Source: Olleya sp. YS
GTDB lineage: Bacteria > Bacteroidota > Bacteroidia > Flavobacteriales > Flavobacteriaceae
Assembly (NCBI RefSeq): GCF_029760915.1
Contig: NZ_CP121685.1
Location: forward strand, 1,276,001 to 1,340,000
Length of the DNA stretch: 64,000 nt
Reading direction: 5' to 3'
Shown here: one piece after another, positions 24,996 to 32,828 of the stretch
Position numbering within the stretch: the first letter of the stretch is position 1
Layout of the letters: the number at the start of each line of letters is the position of its first letter
Notes under the pieces: generated by a model
Told to the model about the DNA's origin: nothing
Database searches by the model: none
The model's input: the letters and a program-made list of their open reading frames with translations, nothing else
Position numbers and translations under genes: made by a program

Positions 24996-25565
24996 TCAAG
25001 AATTTGACTTGCTTCTAATTCTGCTTAAAGTTTCAGCACTCATTCCAAGCATTGAAGCAATATATTGAAGCGGGATTTGATTAAAAATTTCTCTGTCTGA
25101 TTCAAACAAGTATTTGTATCGTTGTTCTGTTGACATCGAGATTAAGGCATAAATACGATTTTCTAAAGCCGACATTAACTTAATAAGAAATAAATTCTCA
25201 TAGGTTGCCCATTCTGGTACTTCGGCTTTGAGTTTCGAGTAACCTTCGGAAGTAATAGAGTATACATTCGTACTACAAAGGGCTTGAATATTCCATTTTG
25301 CAGGTTGGTTTAAATAGAAACTACCAACATCAGTTATGAGTTGGTTTTTTCCAAAAATCCAATGTGTTATTTCTTTATCTTCTGACAAGCTATAAAATCT
25401 TAAATAACCATTTGAAATTATTGAAATTCGGTTACATTGTTTTGAAAATTTGCACAAATAATCATTTTTTGTAATCTGCTCTTTTATAAAGTACTTCTCA
25501 ACTTTTGAAATAAGTCGTTCAGGTAGGTTTAAAGATTCAAATAAAAAAGTTGAAAGTAAGTTCAT
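24996..25565 (-). CDS. Crp/Fnr family transcriptional regulator
   Basis: 189 residues from the ATG at 25565. An in-frame TTG at 25616 would extend it by 17 residues, but that extension lies inside the palindromic element and is unlikely. Cyclic-nucleotide-binding-like beta barrel (about 20-120: EQITKNDYLCKFSKQCNRISIISNGYLRFYSL, HWIFGKNQLITDVGSFY) and a C-terminal helix-turn-helix IPLQYIASMLGMSAETLSRIR (about 163-183). Such flavobacterial regulators usually lack the residues for cAMP binding, and the ligand here is unknown. Probable regulator of the Rieske gene downstream. Confidence 0.88.
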   Translation of the reverse strand: MNLLSTFLFESLNLPERLISKVEKYFIKEQITKNDYLCKFSKQCNRISIISNGYLRFYSLSEDKEITHWIFGKNQLITDVGSFYLNQPAKWNIQALCSTNVYSITSEGYSKLKAEVPEWATYENLFLIKLMSALENRIYALISMSTEQRYKYLFESDREIFNQIPLQYIASMLGMSAETLSRIRSKSNS

Positions 25566-25583
25566 TTGCAGGTTTTTCAGCTT

Positions 25584-25639
25584 GCGTACAATGTCTCTGA
25601 TAAAAAATCGTTTCAATGTTTTTTATCAATCGTTAAACG
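25584..25639. repeat. Palindromic intergenic element, right flank of the Rieske-Crp pair
   Basis: Starts GCGTACAA and ends CGTTAAACG, the exact reverse complements of the inner and outer ends of the element at 23631-23764. Inside is a perfect hairpin GATAAAAAA (25599-25607) / TTTTTTATC (25619-25627). It lies 19 bases before the regulator's ATG. Confidence 0.7.
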
Positions 25640-25669
25640 AAGTTAGTTGAAAAAAATGAAAATGTCAAG

Positions 25670-26932
25670 CTAGTTACCTTTCTCTTCCGTTTTAATTAAT
25701 GTTCCATTTTCATCATAAAAGGTCCAAGTACCAGCTTCTTTTCCGTTAATGTACATGCCTTTTTCTCTTATAATTTTTTGATCTAAAGAATATTGTAGAT
25801 AGTAGGTTTTCTTGCTATTTTTTAACTCATTAAACACTCTATAAGAGTTGTCATGTTTAAAGGCTTTTTTTGTAATTAAAGACGAATCTGTTTTAATTCG
25901 CTCTTCATGCAAATAACTAATCCAAGAAGCAACATTACTGTCTCTATTAGCATAATAACCGTTAGGTAAATTAATAATGTTACAAAGACTAGGGTCTTTT
26001 TTAATTAAATCTTTAAAGGTGTATCTTTTAAACGCTCTGGATTTTGCATCACTAAACAAGGTCCACTTGCCATCAAAAGCATGTTGCACTTCTGTAATTG
26101 GAGTACTAAATGTCGCATCTGTAAAGGTGAGCATATCTGTGTTTAATTGTGTATTGGTTAGACCTTCAATACATTTAGAATTGGACGTAGTGTGTGTTAA
26201 TTCAAAAGTGGTATTGGTTGAAGTATCAGGACTATTGTCCTGTTTATTGTAAACGTTCCATGTCACTAATTTTGGATCAAACCTATAGTCTAATTGAATA
26301 AATGTTATGGCATTGGTTTCAACTTTTGACACTAATAATGGTGCAGACGTCACACCTTTTAAAAATATATTACCAAATAAGTTAACGATAATAAAGTCTG
26401 AGGTCCATGTGCTGCTACTATATTCTTTAGTGTAAGTGATAGTACCATTTGTTGATGGATTATATAGTAATTTGTCACTTAATGTAGTAGTCGTGTCATC
26501 AACTTCATAAAAGGTATTGCTAATAAGCTTGTTTTTAAATATGTCTTTATTTACAGCTAAAGATTGCTCTATTGCTTTAAAAGGCATAAAGGCGTCGTTA
26601 ACAGCAATTTTAAAGGACTTAGTAGACCTATTATAAGTTATAGGGAATGACTTATCTTTTAACATCAAGCGTATTCCCTCATTGGAAGCCTTGATAGTTA
26701 AAGTGTCTATCTTACTTGATAACTGTATGTTTCCAGTCTCCATATTAATTTGTTCAAAAAAACGTAACAAGTACATCTTGTCTTTTTTTACCAAAGCAAA
26801 TTGTTGGATTTTATCACGTAACGTTTCTCCTGAAGCATTTTCAATACCATAACCTTTCCAAAAACTGTTATCTTGTAACTGTCCAAAAATTAAACACGGA
26901 AACAATATAAATAGGTAAAGTGTTTTTTTCAT
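25670..26932 (-). CDS. Exported protein with C-terminal MORN/YwqK-like repeat
   Basis: 420 residues. Signal peptide MKKTLYLFILFPCLIFGQ. The main part (20-370) has no family I recognise. The C-terminus YSLDQKIIREKGMYINGKEAGTWTFYDENGTLIKTEEKG contains the 'G.Y.NGK..G.W.FY.ENG.L' pattern of MORN-like repeats, found in flavobacterial proteins often annotated as YwqK antitoxins; that label is not supported functionally. The mature protein is probably periplasmic or at the outer membrane. The nadD gene lies upstream-adjacent (9-base gap) on the same strand, so they may share a transcript with gmk and yicC. Confidence 0.7.
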   Translation of the reverse strand: MKKTLYLFILFPCLIFGQLQDNSFWKGYGIENASGETLRDKIQQFALVKKDKMYLLRFFEQINMETGNIQLSSKIDTLTIKASNEGIRLMLKDKSFPITYNRSTKSFKIAVNDAFMPFKAIEQSLAVNKDIFKNKLISNTFYEVDDTTTTLSDKLLYNPSTNGTITYTKEYSSSTWTSDFIIVNLFGNIFLKGVTSAPLLVSKVETNAITFIQLDYRFDPKLVTWNVYNKQDNSPDTSTNTTFELTHTTSNSKCIEGLTNTQLNTDMLTFTDATFSTPITEVQHAFDGKWTLFSDAKSRAFKRYTFKDLIKKDPSLCNIINLPNGYYANRDSNVASWISYLHEERIKTDSSLITKKAFKHDNSYRVFNELKNSKKTYYLQYSLDQKIIREKGMYINGKEAGTWTFYDENGTLIKTEEKGN

Positions 26933-26941
26933 AAGTTTATC

Positions 26942-27520
26942 CTATCTGTAAAAGTTCATCTCATCCAAATACGACCATACATGTTCTGGTAACAAAGGTT
27001 TTATGTTTTTACCTGCTTTAATACTATTGCGGATTAAGGTTGAGGAAATCTCCATTATTGGCGCATCAACATGGTGTATATTGGGATGATTATCAAATTG
27101 GGTTTCTAAAGTACCTTCACTAATTCTTGGATATACATAAATGTGATGGTTACTTAAAATAACCTGGTAATTTTTCCATTTATGGAAGCTTTTTAGATTG
27201 TCTTCTCCCATAATAAGTGAAAACTCTTTGTTTGGATATTTTTCGGTTAAATGGGCTAAAGTATTAACAGTATAATTAGGTTGCGGTAAGTTAAACTCGA
27301 TATCACTTTCTTTAAGCGTATCGTAGTCTTTGGTTGCTAAATACACCATTTCTAAGCGTTGGTGATTATCTAAAAGCGAGCTTTTCTTTTTAAATGGATT
27401 ATGAGGTGTTACTACAAACCAGATTTGATCTAAATCGCTATTTTCAACCAATTGGTTGGCGATTATTAAATGCCCAACGTGTATTGGGTTAAAAGATCCA
27501 AAGTATAAGCCTATTTTCAT
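26942..27520 (-). CDS. nadD: Nicotinate-nucleotide adenylyltransferase
   Basis: About 192 residues from the ATG at 27520 (another ATG two codons upstream at 27526). Transfers AMP from ATP to nicotinate mononucleotide in NAD synthesis. Nucleotidyltransferase motif GSFNPIHVGH near the N-terminus and the C-terminal ISSTLIRNSI (SSTxxR) are both present; MGEDNLKSFHKWKNY is typical. Cytoplasmic. It sits between gmk upstream and the exported protein gene downstream. Confidence 0.95.
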   Translation of the reverse strand: MKIGLYFGSFNPIHVGHLIIANQLVENSDLDQIWFVVTPHNPFKKKSSLLDNHQRLEMVYLATKDYDTLKESDIEFNLPQPNYTVNTLAHLTEKYPNKEFSLIMGEDNLKSFHKWKNYQVILSNHHIYVYPRISEGTLETQFDNHPNIHHVDAPIMEISSTLIRNSIKAGKNIKPLLPEHVWSYLDEMNFYR

Positions 27521-27531
27521 TACCATCTAAA

Positions 27532-27605
27532 TCTTCCCAAAGGGAAGACTTTTTTTAGTTTTAGTTTTTGTTGCACTTCGACTGCGCTCAGTGTGACAAT
27601 GCAAC
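27532..27605. repeat. Two hairpins in the gmk-nadD spacer, one of a dispersed type
   Basis: TCTTCCC-AAA-GGGAAGA followed by a T run (27532-27557) is a short hairpin; next GTTGCA (27570-27575) ... TGCAAC (27600-27605) encloses CACTTCGACTGCGCTCAGTG. The latter word is, from memory, a very common dispersed intergenic sequence in Bacteroidota genomes. The first hairpin's T run faces the wrong way to end the minus-strand genes. Confidence 0.6.
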
Positions 27606-28189
27606 TATTTTTTTATAAAATCTCCAACAATCGTTTCTGCTTCTATTAAAGCTTTTTCTAAATTATCGTTTTCTATAATCACATCAAATAATGGTGCTGT
27701 TGCTAACTCTGCACTAGCTTTAGCAATACGCATGTTTATTTTGTCGTTACTCTCGGTTTGACGTTTTTTAAGTCTTATTTTAAGCTCGTCAATACTTGGT
27801 GGTTTTACAAAAACTGCCAAGGTTTGTTCAGGAAATTTTCGTTTAATACGTAAGCCACCAGACACATCAATATCAAAAATAACGTTTTTACCAAGTGCCC
27901 AAAGTCGTTCGACTTCTGTTTTTAAAGTGCCATAAAAATTATCTCTATATACTTCTTCCCACTCTAAAAAGGCATCGTCTTTTATGTTTTGCTTAAATTG
28001 TTTCGCTGTTAAAAAATAATAGTCTTTAGCATCTTCTTCGGTTCCGCGTTTTTCTCTAGATGTTGCAGAGATGGAAAAAGCTAAGTTTAGTTGTTCTTGC
28101 TTTAATAAATGCCTTACAATGGTTGTTTTTCCAGAACCTGATGGAGCAGAGAATACAATGAGTTTGCCTTGTTTGGTGTTTTCGTTCAT
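27605..28189 (-). CDS. gmk: Guanylate kinase
   Basis: 194 residues. Phosphorylates GMP to GDP using ATP. P-loop FSAPSGSGKTTIVRHLL, the SATSREKRGTEEDAKDYYFL GMP-binding block, FDIDVSGGLRIKR and VKPPSIDELKIRLKKRQTE are all characteristic. The order yicC-gmk-nadD on one strand is commonly conserved in flavobacteria. Confidence 0.97.
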   Translation of the reverse strand: MNENTKQGKLIVFSAPSGSGKTTIVRHLLKQEQLNLAFSISATSREKRGTEEDAKDYYFLTAKQFKQNIKDDAFLEWEEVYRDNFYGTLKTEVERLWALGKNVIFDIDVSGGLRIKRKFPEQTLAVFVKPPSIDELKIRLKKRQTESNDKINMRIAKASAELATAPLFDVIIENDNLEKALIEAETIVGDFIKK

Positions 28190-28205
28190 TCTTTAAAATA
28201 TCTTA

Positions 28206-28241
28206 AGCAGATACTGCTAACTGCTACTGAATACTGCTTAC
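28206..28241. repeat. Degenerate heptamer repeat in the yicC-gmk spacer
   Basis: Read on the minus strand: GTAAGCAGTATTCAGTAGC then AGTTAGCAGTATCTGCT, i.e. AGTNNNC-type units every 6-7 bases, filling the spacer between two genes of an operon. Confidence 0.75.
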
Positions 28242-28244
28242 TTT

Positions 28245-29105
28245 TTACAGTACATTCAATAATTGTTCCTTAATTTTTTCTAACTCGTCTTTCATCTGTA
28301 CCACCAATTGTTGCATTGGTGCATAATTACTTTTAGAGCCAATAGTATTGATTTCTCGACCAATTTCTTGAGCGATAAACCCTAATTTTTTCCCGTTAGA
28401 ATCTTTACTATTAATACTTTCAGTAAAATAGTTTAAATGATTGTCTAAGCGGACTTTTTCTTCGGTTATATCAAACTTTTCTATGTAATAGACTAGTTCT
28501 TGCTCAAAACGGTTTTCGTCATACTTTTCTCTAAGCTCTTCTACGCCTTTACGTAAGCGTTCTCTTACTCCTTCAATTCGCTCTGGATCCATAGCAATAA
28601 CTTGTTCTAACAGCGCTGCAATATTTTTAATACGGTCGTTAAAATCTTGTTCTAAGACTTTACCTTCATTTAACCTATAGTCTGTCAAGCTATTTAATGC
28701 AGATTTTATTTCAGATTCAATCTGTTCCCATTCTTGGTTGTCAATTTCTTCTCTAACCGTATTTAACGCATCAGGAAAACGGACTGCCATTTTTAATAAT
28801 TCTTGATCGTCACTGGTGTTAAGAAGGTCTCGTAATTGATGCATATATTGCTTAACTACAGGTGCATTTAATTGTGTTGAGGTATCATCTGCAGTAGTTT
28901 CTACAAAGATGGAAAAATCTACTTTCCCTCTAACTAATCGGTTAGCAATTAGTTTACGTAGATCTAACTCTTTTTCTCGGTAAATTGAAGGCATTCGTGC
29001 ATTCAAATCTAGGTTTTTGCTGTTAAGTGACTTTAACTCTATTGTTATTTTTTTTGTTGGCAATTGTAATACAGATTTGCCATAACCTGTCATTGAATAA
29101 ATCAT
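28245..29105 (-). CDS. YicC/YloC family endoribonuclease
   Basis: 286 residues from the ATG at 29105 (MIYSMTGYGKS); a GTG two codons earlier is less likely. The N-terminal signature SMTGYG, the block ELKSLNSKNLDLNARMPS and the C-terminal RLDNHLNYF, KLGFIAQEIGREINTIGSKSN are diagnostic for YicC (DUF1732 at the C-terminus). Members have been described as endoribonucleases affecting small RNA stability. Cytoplasmic. First gene of the yicC-gmk-nadD group, with a good promoter box upstream. Confidence 0.93.
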   Translation of the reverse strand: MIYSMTGYGKSVLQLPTKKITIELKSLNSKNLDLNARMPSIYREKELDLRKLIANRLVRGKVDFSIFVETTADDTSTQLNAPVVKQYMHQLRDLLNTSDDQELLKMAVRFPDALNTVREEIDNQEWEQIESEIKSALNSLTDYRLNEGKVLEQDFNDRIKNIAALLEQVIAMDPERIEGVRERLRKGVEELREKYDENRFEQELVYYIEKFDITEEKVRLDNHLNYFTESINSKDSNGKKLGFIAQEIGREINTIGSKSNYAPMQQLVVQMKDELEKIKEQLLNVL

Positions 29106-29126
29106 ATACACACTAATTGATTGCTA

Positions 29127-29134
29127 CAAAGGTA
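29127..29134 (-). promoter_or_regulatory. yicC operon promoter -7 box
   Basis: Plus-strand CAAAGGTA reads TACCTTTG on the minus strand, an exact -7 consensus 22 bases before the ATG. Confidence 0.55.
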
Positions 29135-29193
29135 AGTAAAATGTTAACGCTTAAGAAATAGAATATTTATTATGCATGCAGAGTAAATAATTG

Positions 29194-29201
29194 TAATTTT
29201 G
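29194..29201 (+). promoter_or_regulatory. Thioesterase gene promoter -7 box
   Basis: TAATTTTG, exact TAnnTTTG, 21 bases before the ATG at 29223. It overlaps the alternative TTG start at 29199, which argues for the ATG. Confidence 0.5.
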
Positions 29202-29222
29202 AAGAAATTAAAGCTTAAAAAA

Positions 29223-29702
29223 ATGTACAAAAAAGATTTTGAAATTAGATGGAGTGATATTGATGCTAACAGACATTTAGCTAACTCGGCTTACATCAAT
29301 TTTATGTCACATACTAGAACAGCTTTTTTGCAAGATCATGGATTTTCTTTAATGACTTTAGGAAAAGCAGGTATTGGTCCTGTCGTATTTCATGAACATG
29401 TACATTATTTTAAAGAAGCTTTTTTAGGTCAACCCATAACTGTTAGTTTAGAAGTGTCTGGTTTAAGTGAAGACGGAATGTTTTTTAGGTTTGACCATAA
29501 TTTTTACGATAGCAAAGGTCATAATTTAGCGTTTTGCGAAATTTCTGGAGCTTGGATAAACCTAAATACTAGAAAACTTACTGGATTGAATGATTCTTTG
29601 CTAGAACTAGCAAATCAATTTCCAAGAACTAAAGACTTTAAAACCTTAACCAAGCAAGATATGCGTATTCATGGTCGTATGCCTAAGCATGTAACACTTT
29701 AG
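29223..29702 (+). CDS. Acyl-CoA thioesterase, hotdog fold (4HBT)
   Basis: 159 residues from the ATG at 29223. Single hotdog domain: FEIRWSDIDANRHLANSAYINFMSHTRTAFL holds the catalytic Asp of the 4-hydroxybenzoyl-CoA thioesterase family (WSDIDANRHL), followed by beta strands HEHVHYFKEAFLGQPITVSLEV and FRFDHNFYD. Hydrolyses an acyl-CoA; the chain is unknown. Cytoplasmic. Its 3' end overlaps the convergent EamA gene by about 20 bases. Confidence 0.88.
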   Translation: MYKKDFEIRWSDIDANRHLANSAYINFMSHTRTAFLQDHGFSLMTLGKAGIGPVVFHEHVHYFKEAFLGQPITVSLEVSGLSEDGMFFRFDHNFYDSKGHNLAFCEISGAWINLNTRKLTGLNDSLLELANQFPRTKDFKTLTKQDMRIHGRMPKHVTL

Positions 29703-30579
29703 GCTTTTTAGTTACTAAATACACACCAAAAAAGATTAAGGACGATGCTATTAACTTAACAGAAGTTACTGCATCACTACCAACAATGACCGCATAAATA
29801 CCAGCAATTAAAGGCTGTAAATAAATAAATACAGTTACTGTAGACGCTTTTAAGTGTCTTAAAGCTAAAGGGTTTAATAGGTAGGTACCAAAGGTTGCGC
29901 CAACAACAACAAATACTACCGAAAACCAAATGTATGGTGTAAAGGAAGCGATGTTAATTGCTATGATCTGATTATAACCAAACGGTAACACTAAGAAAAA
30001 GCCAAATAAAAACAACCATCTAATGAAGGTAAATGGATGATATTTGTAGGTGAGTTTTTTGACAATTATTATGTAAATACTATAAGAAATAGCATTAAGT
30101 AAAATCATGATGTTGCCTAAAAACACATTATCTGCTGGACTTGCAGATCTACCATAAACAGTTAAGATTGTTGCACCAGCAAAACCAAAAATAACACCTA
30201 GCACCTTAAGTCTTGTAATTTTTTCTCCTAGATAAAAAGATGATAGTATTAATACGATAATAGGACTAATAATCATTATTACAGAAGCATGAATAGGTGT
30301 AGTCAATTCCAAGCCTTTAAAAAACAGTAACATATTTGTTGCAACTCCAAAAACAGCAGCATAAAAAAGTGTTAGAAAATCTTTTTTCTCAATCTTTTCT
30401 TTTGGACCTAAAAAACTAAACATCCAAAACAATGCTACAGCTGCGCCAACTCTGATTACTATAAAACCAAATGGTTTTATAAAGCCACCAACCATAACGT
30501 CCTTTGCAAAAGTATAATTTAGACCATAAAGTACTTGCACCATTAAAGCAGCAAGTAAAGCCCAATATCTAGTTTTCAT
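29683..30579 (-). CDS. EamA/DMT family transporter
   Basis: 298 residues from the ATG at 30579; an upstream start at 30636 would add 19 residues and lies inside the preceding gene. Ten hydrophobic segments arranged as two EamA repeats (about 10-140 and 155-290): LLAALMVQVLYGLNYTFAKDVM, FIVIRVGAAVALFWMFSF, and FLGNIMILLNAISYSIYIIIVKKL, SVVFVVVGATFGTYLLNPLAL, LIASSLIFFGVYLVTKK. Inner membrane exporter of a metabolite; substrate unknown. The start overlaps the end of the ArsC-like gene by 11 bases, showing translational coupling. Confidence 0.9.
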   Translation of the reverse strand: MKTRYWALLAALMVQVLYGLNYTFAKDVMVGGFIKPFGFIVIRVGAAVALFWMFSFLGPKEKIEKKDFLTLFYAAVFGVATNMLLFFKGLELTTPIHASVIMIISPIIVLILSSFYLGEKITRLKVLGVIFGFAGATILTVYGRSASPADNVFLGNIMILLNAISYSIYIIIVKKLTYKYHPFTFIRWLFLFGFFLVLPFGYNQIIAINIASFTPYIWFSVVFVVVGATFGTYLLNPLALRHLKASTVTVFIYLQPLIAGIYAVIVGSDAVTSVKLIASSLIFFGVYLVTKKPKVLHA

Positions 30580-30925
30580 GAAGCACAGTTTTTGCAGATT
30601 CAATGGTTTTTTTAGCACTTCCAATAAATATAGCATCGTCTATTACAATTACTGGTCTGCTTAAAAAGGTGTAATGATCTAATAGATAATGTTTGTAATC
30701 TTTTTCGGTTAGGGTTTGGTCTTTTAGACCCATGTCTTTGTAGAGTTTTGCACGTCTACTAAATAAGGCTTCGTAGCTACCTGCTAATGCTTTTAACGCT
30801 TCAATTTGTTTGGCAGTTAATGGATTAGTTTTAATGTCCTGTAGCTCGAAATCTGAAGGAAGATTAAGATCATTTAATATTCTACTACAGGTATTACACG
30901 TTTTTAGGTAGTATACTTTTTTCAT
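30569..30925 (-). CDS. ArsC/Spx-family thioredoxin-fold protein
   Basis: 118 residues. N-terminal CNTCSRIL (CxxC) at about 10-17 in the position of the ArsC active site, ELQDIKTNPLTAKQIEALKAL, LFSRRAKLYKDMGL and the C-terminal RPVIVIDDAIFIGSAKK (cis-proline loop RP). This matches the ArsC-like family (arsenate reductase, Spx, YffB). Arsenate reduction is not shown; there are no other ars genes nearby. Overlaps the EamA gene downstream. Confidence 0.88.
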   Translation of the reverse strand: MKKVYYLKTCNTCSRILNDLNLPSDFELQDIKTNPLTAKQIEALKALAGSYEALFSRRAKLYKDMGLKDQTLTEKDYKHYLLDHYTFLSRPVIVIDDAIFIGSAKKTIESAKTVLHEN

Positions 30926-30989
30926 GGTATCTAAAATTTAGGCAAAGGTCGTTTTTTTTAACAAAAAAGTATTCTCTTTTTAATTAAAA

Positions 30990-31472
30990 CTAGTCTTCAT
31001 CAGGCGAAGTTTCCGCGAAAGCGTTATGTTTAATTGGAAAATTACACGAACGAGCGATAAAACACATTTTGTTTGCTTCATGATGTAATTGATTGGCTTT
31101 GTGTATCATGCTAGCATCCTTTACAATCACTTTAGGATATAAGGTTACACTTGTAAATTGCCCACTGCCATCTTGGTTTTCTTGCATGACTCCTTTGGCT
31201 TGATCTGTATATTTGGTGATAATTATTTGGTGTGTCGCGCAGAGATGTAAATACCAAAGCATGTGGCAAGAGGCAATGGAAGATAGTAAAAGTTCTTCTG
31301 GATTATAACGAGTTTTGTTTCCTAAAAAAGCAGGGTCAGAACTTGCTAAAATTGGATTGTCTTTATTAGAAATTGTTATTGTATGATTACGATTATAGCT
31401 TTTGTAATTTGTGGTTCCGTCACCAAGATTACCTGTCCAAGTGATAGTTGATTGGTAGTTGTGTGTTTCCAT
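30990..31472 (-). CDS. OsmC family peroxiredoxin-like protein
   Basis: 160 residues. OsmC fold with first peroxidatic cysteine in LLSSIASCHMLWYLHLC and a second in ANKMCFIARSCNFPIKHNA, plus HTITISNKDNPILASSDPAFLGNKTRYNPEELL with the catalytic Arg/Glu region. Expected to reduce organic hydroperoxides or related compounds in the cytoplasm. Stand-alone, between two unrelated transcription units. Confidence 0.9.
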   Translation of the reverse strand: METHNYQSTITWTGNLGDGTTNYKSYNRNHTITISNKDNPILASSDPAFLGNKTRYNPEELLLSSIASCHMLWYLHLCATHQIIITKYTDQAKGVMQENQDGSGQFTSVTLYPKVIVKDASMIHKANQLHHEANKMCFIARSCNFPIKHNAFAETSPDED

Positions 31473-31559
31473 TGTTTTGTTTAAAATCTAAAGTTAAAAA
31501 TTGAAAGCTTATTAGTTTAAGATTTTTTAAATTAGTTATTTGAAATAAAATTGAATACT

Positions 31560-32015
31560 ATGGATTTTGCATTTGATACTACTATTAAAAACAGAACGCT
31601 ATTAAAACATTTTTTAGAAACGTTTACTTTGGAACAATTAAATAAAGTTCCTGAAGGTTATAGCAATAATATTTTTTGGAATGTGGCACACACAGTTGTT
31701 ACACAACAATTATTAGTGTATAAATTGTCAGGTTTACCAATGATAATTAGTGACGATTTGGTTGAGACTTACAGAAAAGGCACAAAAGTAGAACGTGATG
31801 TGACACAAGCTGAAGTAGATTTGGTAAAGGGCTTATTGTTTTCTACAATTGAAAAAACTAAAGAAGATTACAATAACAGGTTGTTTCAAACTTATCATGA
31901 ATATACTGTGACTACTAAAAGTACATTAACTAATGTTGATGAAGCCATAGCGTTTAATAATTTTCATGAAGGAATCCACTTAGGTTATATTTTAGCCTTA
32001 AAGAAAAATATTTAG
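31560..32015 (+). CDS. DinB family protein
   Basis: 151 residues from the ATG at 31560 (a TTG three codons upstream is possible). Four-helix DinB-like fold with three metal-binding histidines: IFWNVAHTVVTQQLLVYK and NNFHEGIHLGYILALKK. DinB-like proteins are thiol transferases or of unknown function. The stop codon shares two bases with the stop of the convergent lipoprotein gene. Confidence 0.85.
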   Translation: MDFAFDTTIKNRTLLKHFLETFTLEQLNKVPEGYSNNIFWNVAHTVVTQQLLVYKLSGLPMIISDDLVETYRKGTKVERDVTQAEVDLVKGLLFSTIEKTKEDYNNRLFQTYHEYTVTTKSTLTNVDEAIAFNNFHEGIHLGYILALKKNI

Positions 32016-32755
32016 TAGTTTAAATAAGGGTCTACTACAGCAAATGGAAGTGTAAACTCAATAATATTTTGATTTAATTGTCCAAACGCATCTTTATTAT
32101 AAATAATGATAATACCGTCTTCATTAAACCCAATAGTTTCGGGTAATTTAAAGGTATTAGCATTGTCATTTAGACTGGTATAGGTTGTTAGTAATTCTTT
32201 GTCGTAATACTTTTTAACTAAAGCTTTAAAAGCATTCATATCGTTAACCATATCTTCTGTAGATAAAGACTTACCGTCTGCTAAATCAAAATTAAAAAAC
32301 TTTGTTTTTAATGTGCTACTAGGTGATCCTGTATTAATATTACCATTCATTGCTATACTCACTAGGGTTTCATTTTGATAAGAAACTTCTCCATCAATAA
32401 ACGCTTCCCAACGTGGTAAAACAGTATCAAATTCGTTTGCCAGAGTTTTATTAAAATTATTATAAGCCTCATTAAAAGCTTCAATACTAGCTTCTATAGT
32501 TCCTTTTTTACTTTTTGCACTATCAATATTTAGTATATCGCAAGTAAAACCTGCTAGTGTATTATTGATGTTTTTGGCTATTCTAGACGTACCGTTTGCT
32601 TTAGGGATAATCACTTCAACTAAAGTTTCTTTATCCTTAGTCATTAGTGTTTCAGAAAAAGTTAATGTTGCTTTTTTTTGACAAGAGACCATCATAAAAA
32701 AACAAGTAACTACTATTAATAGTATTGGTTTAGGTTGAGATAAGGTGTTAAACAT
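32012..32755 (-). CDS. Lipoprotein with DUF4163/DUF3298 domains
   Basis: 247 residues. Lipoprotein signal ending in FFMMVSC (Cys25). The C-terminal half has the DUF3298 pattern: FNFDLADGKSLSTEDMV..MNAFKALVKKYY, then LPETIGFNEDGIIIIYNKDAFG......EFTLPFAVVDPYL. The preceding part fits DUF4163 (SYQNETLVSIAMNGNINTGSPSSTLKTKFFNFD). Such proteins resemble RsiV-type anti-sigma extracellular domains, but no membrane-spanning regulator is present here. Located in the periplasm or at the outer membrane; role unknown. Confidence 0.83.
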   Translation of the reverse strand: MFNTLSQPKPILLIVVTCFFMMVSCQKKATLTFSETLMTKDKETLVEVIIPKANGTSRIAKNINNTLAGFTCDILNIDSAKSKKGTIEASIEAFNEAYNNFNKTLANEFDTVLPRWEAFIDGEVSYQNETLVSIAMNGNINTGSPSSTLKTKFFNFDLADGKSLSTEDMVNDMNAFKALVKKYYDKELLTTYTSLNDNANTFKLPETIGFNEDGIIIIYNKDAFGQLNQNIIEFTLPFAVVDPYLNY

Positions 32756-32799
32756 AGATTAAAGATATTGTTCTAGTTTTTATACAACGAATTAAAAAC

Positions 32800-32807
32800 T
32801 ATTTTTG
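32800..32807 (+). promoter_or_regulatory. Promoter -7 box of the PLP enzyme gene
   Basis: TATTTTTG, exact TAnnTTTG, 21 bases before the ATG at 32829. Confidence 0.45.
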
Positions 32808-32828
32808 TTGCTAACAAAAGTTTTCAGT

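Noticed and set aside
25566-25616. N-terminal extension of the Crp/Fnr regulator from a TTG
   Set aside because: The extra 17 codons coincide with the palindromic element and do not resemble the family; the ATG at 25565 fits.
23631-25639. Integron cassette array
   Set aside because: Only one of the two element ends fits GTTRRRY, the two elements are inverted rather than in the same direction, and there is no integrase gene in the window. Kept only as an alternative idea.
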